This document shows positions 31,636 through 38,739 of a stretch of DNA of 64,000 nucleotides, piece after piece. The stretch lies in assembly GCA_964417895.1 (NCBI GenBank), contig CAYQJS010000020.1, positions 15,734 to 79,733 on the forward strand, read 5' to 3'. Source of the DNA: CAYQJS01 sp964417895 (GTDB lineage Bacteria > Chloroflexota > UBA6077 > SHYK01). Made by a program: the position numbers and the translations under genes. Positions within the stretch are counted from its first letter, which is position 1; each line of letters opens with the position of its first letter. A model generated the notes under the pieces. It did not search any database and was not told the origin of the DNA. It saw nothing but the letters and a program-made list of their open reading frames with translations.

Positions 31636-32559
31636 ATGGGCTCGTTATACTTCGGAGGCGATCCGGGGACCAAATCCTCGCATCTCCGTCGCTCCGGGCT
31701 GAAATCCGAGTCGGGCGCGCTCTGCAGCACCACTCCAAGCGGAGGCAACATCGGCCCCCTGCACACGGACGAGTTCGTGCTCCTCGTCGATCGCGACGGC
31801 AAGCAGTACCTTGTGCGTCTCCGAACAGGGGGCGAGTTCCATTTCCATCGCGGGATCGTCCCCCACGACAGCATCATCGGCCAGGATGAAGGCGTCTGTG
31901 TCACCACCAGCCGTGGCACCCTGGTCTGGGCCTATCGGCCGCGCATGTACGACTACCTCATGGAGATGCCGCGGACTAGCGCCATCATCTACCCCAAGGA
32001 CATCGCCTTTCTGCTGATGTGGGCGGACGTATTCCCCGGAGCACGGGTGTTCGAGGCTGGCGTCGGGTCGGGCGCGCTCGCCATCGCGCTGCTCCGCACC
32101 ATCGGCGTCGGGGGCCGTCTCGTCACATATGACACCCGTTCGGACATGATCAAGGCCGCAACGCGCAACGCCGCGGGCTTTCTGGGCAGCACGCCCAACT
32201 GGACGACCCGGCTGCGGGACGTGTACGAGGGCATCGACGACGGCCCCTTCGATCGCGTCGTGCTCGACGTGCCCGACCCTGGACGGGTCGCCCCCCACGC
32301 GGCAGCTGTGCTCGTGCCGGGCGGCATCTTGTGCTCGTACGTGCCCAATATCACCCAGGTCGCGGCGAGCGTCGAGGCCTATCGGGCGGGGGGCCTGTTC
32401 GTCGAAATCGAGACATACGAGACGCTGTACCGACCGTGGCGGTTTCGGGGCAGAAGCGCGCGGCCGATCCACTACATGGTTGCGCACACGGGCTTCCTGA
32501 CGGTCGCCCGCCGGGGCCAGGGAGCCTTACTTCCAGATCAGGACGACAGAATCGAGTGA
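31636..32559 (+). CDS. trmI: tRNA (adenine-N1)-methyltransferase, TrmI family
   Basis: SAM-dependent methyltransferase that makes m1A58 in the tRNA T loop. The N-terminal RNA-binding part DEFVLLVDRDGKQYLVRLRT and GFHFHRG-like EFHFHRGIVPHDSIIGQDEG are typical. The SAM site FEAGVGSGALAIALL, then TYDTRSDMIKAATRN, the DRVVLDVPDPGRV block and CSYVPNITQVAAS follow. The ATG at 31636 has no ribosome site and gives about 40 atypical residues before the family's normal start. A rarer start near 31759, after GGAGG at about 31740, is possible. It sits just upstream of the polyamine operon on the same strand. Confidence 0.85.
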   Translation: MGSLYFGGDPGTKSSHLRRSGLKSESGALCSTTPSGGNIGPLHTDEFVLLVDRDGKQYLVRLRTGGEFHFHRGIVPHDSIIGQDEGVCVTTSRGTLVWAYRPRMYDYLMEMPRTSAIIYPKDIAFLLMWADVFPGARVFEAGVGSGALAIALLRTIGVGGRLVTYDTRSDMIKAATRNAAGFLGSTPNWTTRLRDVYEGIDDGPFDRVVLDVPDPGRVAPHAAAVLVPGGILCSYVPNITQVAASVEAYRAGGLFVEIETYETLYRPWRFRGRSARPIHYMVAHTGFLTVARRGQGALLPDQDDRIE

Positions 32560-32594
32560 GCGCCGCTTAGCTCAGAAGAGCGAGGCGAGCATGC

Positions 32595-32802
32595 TATACT
32601 GGAGGTTACCCTTCGAAAGCCCTGGTTCATTAGCAGGGAGGAACTCGGAGAATCTGGCGGCACAAGCTCCTGCGCCGGGGCGGGTGTCGGCATTGACACG
32701 GTTGTAGGCGCACCATAGCTCGCCGCGAGCACCATTTTCGGGGTTGGCTACACGCCAGTCACCGTCTCAATCGGGACGGGGCCACCTTGGGGTGGTGCTT
32801 TT
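32595..32802 (+). promoter_or_regulatory. structured leader of polyamine operon (candidate riboregulator)
   Basis: From a possible -10 TATACT (32595-32600) a series of pairings is visible. CCCTG/CAGGG (32620-32624 with 32634-32638) has loop bases GTTC that can pair with GAAC at 32641-32644 (H-type pseudoknot). Then come GTGTC/GACAC (32684-32688 with 32695-32699), TGTAG/CTACA (32703-32707 with 32748-32752) enclosing GCTCG/CGAGC, and CCGTC/GACGG (32762-32766 with 32775-32779). It ends in a terminator-like hairpin. It does not match riboswitch classes I can recall. Confidence 0.45.
32781..32802 (+). terminator. terminator-like hairpin before arginine decarboxylase gene
   Basis: GCCACC (32781-32786), loop TTGG, GGTGGT (32791-32796), then GCTTTT. 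It ends 13 bp before the ATG at 32816. Its position inside the leader makes it a probable attenuator. The 3' strand also contains the only plausible ribosome-binding purines, GGGGTGG. Confidence 0.6.
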
Positions 32803-32815
32803 GCATGGGTGCCGA

Positions 32816-33283
32816 ATGAGAATTGACCCGCCCAACCTGCTCTGGCCCACCAGCGGACACGCGGAGGGCAGCACACGGCTGAACGCGCTCGATAACGCCC
32901 TCCTCGCGGCCGGCATTGGTGATCTCAACCTCGTGAAGGTGACCAGCGTGGCGCCCCACGGCGCAGTCCTCGCAGGCGAGCGCCCGTCGCTGGCGTCGGG
33001 CGCCGTGGTTCCTGTCGTGCTGACCTCCGTGCAGAGCGAGCGGCCAGGCCAGATGGTGAGCGCCGCGGTAGGGGTCGGCCTGGGCAACGGTAGCCACGGG
33101 ATGATCATGGAACACTCGGGAGAGGGTAGTCCCGAGGAGATGGAAGCAATCGTCCGGCACATGCTGGACGAGTCCTTCATGCGGAGGGGTCTCGAACTCG
33201 AGACCGTCGTGGTGCGGTCCGTCAGCCACAGCGTCGAACGGGTCGGCGCGGCGGTGGCGGCGGTCGTCCTCTGGTGGGGGTGA
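32816..33283 (+). CDS. pyruvoyl-dependent arginine decarboxylase
   Basis: About 155 residues. It converts arginine to agmatine with a self-made pyruvoyl group. The family block LNALDNALLAAGIGDLNLVK leads to the processing site VTSVAPHGA, where cleavage before the Ser would give the pyruvoyl chain. The usual Ser-Ser is Thr-Ser here. VPVVLTSVQSERPGQMVSAA and GNGSHGMIMEHSG are also conserved. The start at 32816 gives MRIDPPNLLWPTSGHAEGST, the normal family N-terminus. The ATG overlaps the stop of a 4-codon frame at 32805. First gene of the operon; the speH ATG follows 3 bp after the stop. Confidence 0.9.
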   Translation: MRIDPPNLLWPTSGHAEGSTRLNALDNALLAAGIGDLNLVKVTSVAPHGAVLAGERPSLASGAVVPVVLTSVQSERPGQMVSAAVGVGLGNGSHGMIMEHSGEGSPEEMEAIVRHMLDESFMRRGLELETVVVRSVSHSVERVGAAVAAVVLWWG

Positions 33284-33286
33284 TCA

Positions 33287-33634
33287 ATGAAGGGTGTCGG
33301 TACGCATCTCGTCCTCGAGCTCTGGGGCTGCAGTAACCTGAACTCAGCGACCGTCGTAGAGGCCGCGCTCCGCGACGTGGTCGCCGCCACCAACGTAACG
33401 CTCCTCGATCTCCGCGTGTATCCGTTTGCGCCCGTCGGCGTCACCGGTGTGGCCATCGTTGCCGAATCCCACATCATGATCCACACCTGGCCCGAGCACG
33501 GCTACGCCGCCGTGGACGTGTTCACCTGCGGCGAGGAGCGCGACCTGGATGCTGCCATCGAGGCCATCCGCGAGCACTTCACCCCAGATCGGGTCCAGAT
33601 GATGCACATCGTGCGCGGCATCCTCGTTGACTGA
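33287..33634 (+). CDS. speH: S-adenosylmethionine decarboxylase proenzyme
   Basis: 115 residues, the short bacterial class. It supplies the aminopropyl donor (decarboxylated SAM) for spermidine. Self-processing occurs at Glu60-Ser61 in VAESHIMIHTWPEHGYAAVD. The Cys-containing FTCGE block downstream holds the second catalytic residue. It begins 3 bp after the arginine decarboxylase and ends 8 bp inside speE, so it is strongly coupled to both. Confidence 0.96.
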   Translation: MKGVGTHLVLELWGCSNLNSATVVEAALRDVVAATNVTLLDLRVYPFAPVGVTGVAIVAESHIMIHTWPEHGYAAVDVFTCGEERDLDAAIEAIREHFTPDRVQMMHIVRGILVD

Positions 33635-34502
33635 ACCCTCCGACTATCCGGCCGTCGAAGGCGACTGGTACTTCGAGACGGAGCGATCTGGGTTCGCGCA
33701 GGGAGTTCGAGTGCGAGAGCGGCTCCTCTCGGAACAGACAGGGTTCCAGGAGCTGGAGATCATCGACACGGACCCGTTCGGCCGGGCGCTCGTGCTCGAC
33801 CAAGCGCTGCAGACCTCCGAGCGCGACGAGTTCATGTACCACGAGATGATCGTCCACGTCCCTTTGATGACCCATCCCGACCCGCGGCGCGTGCTCATAA
33901 TCGGCGGGGGCGATGGCGGGACGCTCCGCCGTGTGCTGGAACACCCACGGGCAGCGCCGACCCAGGTCGAGATCGACCGGCGGGTGATTGACGCGTGCCG
34001 GGCGCACATCCCCTCGATCGGAGCCGGTGCGTTCGAGGACGCGCGGGCCCAGGTGGTTATCGGCGACGGCATCGCCTTCGTGCGCGACAGTCAGGGACAG
34101 TTCGACGTAGTGATCGTCGATTCGACTGACCCCGTCGGACCCGCCATCCAACTGTTCGAAGCCCCGTTCTATCGCGACGTGGCAAGCGCCCTCGCAGAGG
34201 ATGGCCTCATGGTTGCGCAAAGCAGCTCGCCCCTCTTCATGGCAGGGGAGCTGCGGAGCCAGGTGGCACACATGCGGCAGGTCTTCCCCATAGTCCGCAC
34301 GTATCTCGGCGTCGTCCCCGGCTACCCGGGGAGCCTGTGGAGCTACACGATCGGCTCTCTGCACCATGACCCAACCACAGTCGATCGACTCACCATCCAG
34401 CGGCGTCTGTCCGAGGCAGGGATCGAGACCCACTACTACACCGCCGACGTCCATCTCGCGTCGTTCGTCCTTCCACCGTTCATCGCAGACATCGTTGCCT
34501 GA
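33627..34502 (+). CDS. speE: spermidine synthase
   Basis: 291 residues. It transfers aminopropyl from decarboxylated SAM to putrescine. Motifs: DFGRALVLDQALQTSERDEF-like DPFGRALVLDQALQTSERDE, YHEMIVHVPL, the nucleotide loop IIGGGDGGTLRR (about 92-102), the acidic residue in VEIDRRVIDACR, and the catalytic Asp in VVIVDSTDPVGPA. The start is a TTG at 33627 inside the speH stop region (8-bp overlap). There is no separate ribosome site, so translation depends on speH. Confidence 0.94.
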   Translation: MTEPSDYPAVEGDWYFETERSGFAQGVRVRERLLSEQTGFQELEIIDTDPFGRALVLDQALQTSERDEFMYHEMIVHVPLMTHPDPRRVLIIGGGDGGTLRRVLEHPRAAPTQVEIDRRVIDACRAHIPSIGAGAFEDARAQVVIGDGIAFVRDSQGQFDVVIVDSTDPVGPAIQLFEAPFYRDVASALAEDGLMVAQSSSPLFMAGELRSQVAHMRQVFPIVRTYLGVVPGYPGSLWSYTIGSLHHDPTTVDRLTIQRRLSEAGIETHYYTADVHLASFVLPPFIADIVA

Positions 34503-34555
34503 CGAGGAGAGCGTCCGGTGGCGCCAAGCCGGCCACCCGGTCCCTCTGGGGTGAG

Positions 34556-35446
34556 ATGCCCCTGGTAGCCGTGGATCCTCCCTTCCTGGCGGCCGGGCGG
34601 ACGGACGAGGTCGCCGCGATCATCCTCGGAGCGCCGCTTGACGCCACGGAGAGCTTCCGCAGCGGGACGCGGGAGGCCCCGCGGCGGATACGTGCCGTCT
34701 CCGACGTTCTTGAGACGTTCAGCCCGACACTTGGCTCCGACCTGGCGCAGCTCGGGCTCGTTGACTGGGGCGACGTGTCGTGCGGACGGGATGTCGATGC
34801 GGCGTTGGCTGCCATCGCCGACGCGATCGAGGAGGCGTGCGGCCATGGGCTGCCCCTGCTGATTGGCGGCGAACACACTGCCACACTCGGGGCCGTGCGC
34901 GGGGCGCTGCGACGTTATCCGGGCCTCCAGGTCATTCAAATTGACGCCCACGCCGATCTCCGGGACCAATACGACGGATTGCGCACCTCCCACGCCACGG
35001 TGATGCGTCGTATCGCCGACGCCGTTGGCCTGGATCGCATCTGCCAGTACGGCATCCGCTCAGGCATCAGCGAGGAGTTCGAGCTGGCTCGGAGCTGCCT
35101 CCATTCGGGGGCCGACCTCGTACTCACCCGGCAAGTGCGCGACAGGATCCACACGCGTCCGGTCTATCTCACGATCGACATCGACGTTCTCGACCCCTCT
35201 TGCGCCCCTGGGACCGGATGCCCCGAGCCGGGCGGTCCGAATTTCCGAGAGCTCCTATCGTTCCTCTACTCACTGCAAGACCTCCGGGTGATCGCGGTGG
35301 ACGTGATGGAGGTGCTTCCGGCGGCCGACGTGAACGACATTACGTCCGTCGCGGCCGCCAAGCTTCTCCGCGAAGCGGCCTTGCTTTTCGCGAGTCCAAA
35401 GTCCAAAGTCCAAAGTCCAAAGTCCAGGGCCACTCTGGATGTCTGA
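34556..35446 (+). CDS. speB: agmatinase (ureohydrolase family)
   Basis: 296 residues. It hydrolyses agmatine to putrescine and urea. The binuclear manganese site is complete: His107 in GGEHTATLG, Asp130/His132/Asp134 in IDAHADLRDQYD, and Asp208/Asp210 in TIDIDVLDPS. With the pyruvoyl decarboxylase, speH and speE it completes arginine-to-spermidine in one operon. Start ATG at 34556, after CTGGGGTGAG. The last 15 or so residues (FASPKSKVQSPKSRA) come from a 7-bp tandem DNA repeat and are not part of the usual enzyme. It overlaps the MFS gene by 8 bp. Confidence 0.94.
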   Translation: MPLVAVDPPFLAAGRTDEVAAIILGAPLDATESFRSGTREAPRRIRAVSDVLETFSPTLGSDLAQLGLVDWGDVSCGRDVDAALAAIADAIEEACGHGLPLLIGGEHTATLGAVRGALRRYPGLQVIQIDAHADLRDQYDGLRTSHATVMRRIADAVGLDRICQYGIRSGISEEFELARSCLHSGADLVLTRQVRDRIHTRPVYLTIDIDVLDPSCAPGTGCPEPGGPNFRELLSFLYSLQDLRVIAVDVMEVLPAADVNDITSVAAAKLLREAALLFASPKSKVQSPKSRATLDV

Positions 35447-35507
35447 GCTCGGGAAACCCGGGTTTCCCTCTACCCGGGTTGGGACCTGGGACCTGGGACC
35501 TGGGACT
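35394..35507. repeat. two 7-bp tandem repeat tracts at speB/MFS junction
   Basis: GTCCAAA repeated four times plus a partial (35394-35426), then GGGACCT three times plus a partial (35481-35507). The two units are complementary-like in composition and share the 7-bp period. Neither tract is a multiple of 3 per unit, so length change would shift frames in the overlapping gene ends. Confidence 0.9.
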
Positions 35508-36779
35508 TCGGCGATCTGGCTGTGCATCGGGGCGAGCCTTCTTCTCCGACTTGGAAACTCGGCCACCGGCGTGCTCATGGGCCTCCTCCTTGCCGAGGTC
35601 GACCGGCAACGAGGCGACGTCCCAGCTACTGCCGTCGGCCTGCTGGCCGCTAGCTTTTACCTCGCAGAGCTGCTGGGCGCTCCCTGGTTCGGAGTGTTGA
35701 GCGACCGCCATGGGCCTCGTCGATTCATGGTTGCGGGGCCTGTCTTTGGAGGCGTCGCGGTCCAGCTCATCGCTTGGCCAAGCCTGCTCCTGGGTTGGCC
35801 GCTGCTCCTGGCCGGCATGGCGCTCGGGCGCGTCATCGAGGGGCTCTCGACAGCCAGCTCTGCACCCTCCACCTTGAGCTTCCTGTCGTCCGAGACTTCG
35901 AGCGCACCGGCCGTGCGCGGGCGCGTGATGGCGTGGTTCGAGATGGCCACGGTTGTGGGGATTGGCGGGGGCTTCGTGGCCGGCGCAATCCTTTGGGACC
36001 GACTCGAGCACGCGGCGTTCGTCGCGGTCACCGCCATCTATGTCGCGAGCCTGATGACCTTCGTGCGTATACGGGCAACCAGGGCGCATGAGGCTCATGG
36101 CCCCGGCCCTGAGCCTCATGCGCTGATATCGGTGTTGCGGCGCCCCCGAGTGCTTCGCTTTGCCCCGGCGTGGCTGTGCGTCAACACCATCGTGGGCGTC
36201 TGGGGCACCCACTCCGCGTTCCAGCTCGCCGGCGAGGAGCATGCCGGCCAGTACCTGGCCGGAGGCTTCACGGGTACCAGCCTCGGCGCAGGGTTCGCCT
36301 TCTTCACCGTCGCATTCATGCTGGGTGTATATCTGTGGGGACTGGTGATCGGCACCCGCCGCAAGTCGAGCATCATGCTGCTCACGCTGTCGGGGATCTA
36401 CGTTATTTGCCTGTCGCTCTTCGCCGTCAACCACATAGGCCAGATGGGAGGATTCGGCCTGGCCGCGTTCACGGTGCTGTTTGGGGCGGGGGTCGTCGTG
36501 GCGAGCGGATTTACGCCGGCCGCTCTCGCGTACCTGGCCGACCTGTCGGAGGAGGCGGTCCACCAGCGCGGCGCCACGATGGGCCTTTACTCCGTCATGC
36601 TGGGGCTGGGCCAGCTCCTGGGCGGAGCGCTGGGGGGCCCCTTCGCCGACGTGGGTGGAGTCGACGGCCTCATACTCCTGACCGCCATCCTGGGGACCGG
36701 CGCTCTCGGGACGCTCGTAGCCTTGCGACGGGATGAGGCGTTAGAGCGCAGCGGCCAGGGGGCCGCCGGCACGAATTAG
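35439..36779 (+). CDS. major facilitator superfamily transporter
   Basis: 446 residues with about 12 predicted membrane helices. The MFS loop signature after helix 2 is present as GVLSDRHGPRRFMVAGPVFG. Other helices are AIWLCIGASLLLRLGNSATG, LGAGFAFFTVAFMLGVYLWG and GLAAFTVLFGAGVVVASGFT. Its position as the last gene of the spermidine operon suggests polyamine or drug export; this is inference from context. The N-terminal 20 residues come from repeat DNA. The start ATG overlaps speB by 8 bp. The 3' end overlaps the convergent PhoD gene by 4 bp. Confidence 0.88.
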   Translation: MSELGKPGFPSTRVGTWDLGPGTSAIWLCIGASLLLRLGNSATGVLMGLLLAEVDRQRGDVPATAVGLLAASFYLAELLGAPWFGVLSDRHGPRRFMVAGPVFGGVAVQLIAWPSLLLGWPLLLAGMALGRVIEGLSTASSAPSTLSFLSSETSSAPAVRGRVMAWFEMATVVGIGGGFVAGAILWDRLEHAAFVAVTAIYVASLMTFVRIRATRAHEAHGPGPEPHALISVLRRPRVLRFAPAWLCVNTIVGVWGTHSAFQLAGEEHAGQYLAGGFTGTSLGAGFAFFTVAFMLGVYLWGLVIGTRRKSSIMLLTLSGIYVICLSLFAVNHIGQMGGFGLAAFTVLFGAGVVVASGFTPAALAYLADLSEEAVHQRGATMGLYSVMLGLGQLLGGALGGPFADVGGVDGLILLTAILGTGALGTLVALRRDEALERSGQGAAGTN

Positions 36780-38449
36780 TCGGGGCCCGTCCCTTGTAAC
36801 CTGAGAAAGGAGCCGGGGCGCGGCTGGCCGTCCTCGCCGCGCACGTCGGCGACGAGCCAAGTGGCGCCGTCAACGCCTTCCTCCACCCGAACGTAGCCGA
36901 AATTGAAGAACCCACTCTCTCGGTACAGCACCGTCGGGTTAAGCGTAGGATCGAGGGCCGTCTCCCCCCGATTCGTGCTCGCGCTCAACGGGCCGGCCAT
37001 CAGCTCGTGGAACACGAGGGGCTGCCCGTCCCCATTCACATCGATGCTGTACCTTGCCGACATTGCCAGGTGGGCGTCGCCGGAAAGAAAGACGACGTTC
37101 GTTACGCCGTGGTCATCGAGGTACCGAAGCAGGTCCAGCAGCTCGCGCTCGAACCCGGTCTGGCTCGAGAAGTCCCATCTCGTTCCGTTGGCCCAGCCGT
37201 CCCTACCGAGCACCGCGGCGCCGAATCCGCCTGTGGGGAGAGAGAGGGGAACGCCGCTGCTCACCACCTTCCAGGTCGCCATCGAAGCGCCGAGCTCGGC
37301 CTTGAGCCAGGCCAATTGCTCGCGCCCGAGCATGGTCTTCTGGTTCTCCGGCGTGTCGGGAAGCTCGTTGCGGCTTCGAAAGGAGCGTACGTCCAGGCGG
37401 AAGAGGTCCAAGCGTTTTCCCCACCCGAACCGACGGTAGATTCGGTCCTGATCAGCACGATCCAAGTCGATGGCAGAATAGGCGAAGAAGGCATCCCTTG
37501 CCGCGCGAGCCAGGTTCGAAAACCCGCTGCGCCCGGCGCGCAGCGGGTTCCAGTACGACCATCCCGCTCCGGCGTCGTTGATGATCTCGTGGTCGTCCCA
37601 CTGGGCGTACATGGGCGTTGTGCGCAAGAGCTGCTGAAACTGTCCGTCACCTCGGTTGTAGCGCCAGTGTTGCCAGTACACCTCGCGCACTTCATCTGGT
37701 CGGTTCCAGTCCACTCGTGGGCTGGCGACGCTAGGGAAGCCACCGGGGATGTTGGGGGAGCTTTCCGGGTCGAGGCCCGGACACGAGTTGTCCGCGTAGA
37801 TCATGTCACCGGTGGCGACGAAGAAATCCGGGGCGAGGTCGCGCATGGCCCCGAAGATGGCGTACCCGCTGGTGGGCTTGCGGCAATATCCACCACCTCC
37901 GAGGTCCCCGCCGAAGACGAACGCGACCGGCGCGGCGGCGTCGGGGCTGGGCGCCGTTCGGAACGACCCGGTGCCACCCTCAGCGACGATACGCTCGGGG
38001 CGCTCTCGAAGCCTCTCCATCCAGACCTCGTAGACATAGAGGGTGTCGGGCTCGAGCCCGTCCAGCCGCACGGTGGCCGTGTAGTCCGACGCCTCGGACA
38101 CAAAGACGGCGGCGGGCGCGAGCAACGGCCGGGGCATGCTCCCCCCCTGATACTCGACGTGCACGAAGGCGCGACCACTGGCTCGGGTCCAGACAACGGC
38201 GGTACTCGCTGTGACGTCGCCAACCGCGACCCCATGCGTGAGGGTAAGATCCGCATCCGCTTGCCCGTGAGGCTCCTCGAGGGCTTCCCCGCGGGTCGCA
38301 AGCTCGTCCATTTGCTGGGCCAGGTGTCCCGTGGCCAGCAGCAGGAACCGGCCCCAGGGCACACTATCCGGCCCGCCGCGCAGAACGGCAGCCAGGGATA
38401 CCGACAGGATGAATACAAGCAGCCCAACAGAAAGGCGCAGCTTTCCCAA
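36776..38449 (-). CDS. alkaline phosphatase D family (PhoD-like) metallophosphoesterase
   Basis: 557 residues with an N-terminal membrane/signal segment (LRLSVGLLVFILSVSLAAVL). An N-terminal Ig-like domain (LTHGVAVGDVTASTAVVWTR, DTLYVYEVW) is followed by the metallophosphatase domain: VFGGDLGGGGYCRKPTSGYA, FVATGDMIYADNSCPG, YAQWDDHEIINDAGAGWS and FLSGDAHLAMSARY, which carry the Asp, Asn and His metal ligands. It releases phosphate from phosphodiesters or monoesters outside the membrane. A lone gene, convergent with the MFS gene (4-bp overlap). Confidence 0.92.
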   Translation of the reverse strand: MGKLRLSVGLLVFILSVSLAAVLRGGPDSVPWGRFLLLATGHLAQQMDELATRGEALEEPHGQADADLTLTHGVAVGDVTASTAVVWTRASGRAFVHVEYQGGSMPRPLLAPAAVFVSEASDYTATVRLDGLEPDTLYVYEVWMERLRERPERIVAEGGTGSFRTAPSPDAAAPVAFVFGGDLGGGGYCRKPTSGYAIFGAMRDLAPDFFVATGDMIYADNSCPGLDPESSPNIPGGFPSVASPRVDWNRPDEVREVYWQHWRYNRGDGQFQQLLRTTPMYAQWDDHEIINDAGAGWSYWNPLRAGRSGFSNLARAARDAFFAYSAIDLDRADQDRIYRRFGWGKRLDLFRLDVRSFRSRNELPDTPENQKTMLGREQLAWLKAELGASMATWKVVSSGVPLSLPTGGFGAAVLGRDGWANGTRWDFSSQTGFERELLDLLRYLDDHGVTNVVFLSGDAHLAMSARYSIDVNGDGQPLVFHELMAGPLSASTNRGETALDPTLNPTVLYRESGFFNFGYVRVEEGVDGATWLVADVRGEDGQPRPGSFLRLQGTGPD

Positions 38450-38739
38450 CTCGGCGGCGCTCCTCCGACGGTCTACACGGCACGCAAGTGTCGCACACCC
38501 GGTCCGCCACCTCCGGAAGGGCAGGTAGCCGGCGTCCCGACAGCGCGTCGGCTCAGCAGGTCAGGCGCGTTCTCTCGAGAGGACGTCAGGAAGAAGGGCC
38601 GCGGCGCCTGAAGCCGAGAGGTCTGGGAACGACAGCTGCCGGAGTGCTTGGATATGCGCCGCAACCGGCATAGGCGCGATCTTTGACCCGGCTGGTCGGC
38701 TATGGTATGAGGCGTCTACAAGATTTTCAGGAGGAAGCT

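Noticed and set aside
37007..38611. 534-residue open frame antisense to the PhoD gene
   Set aside because: High-GC shadow frame; the opposite strand has clear metallophosphatase motifs and this frame shows none.
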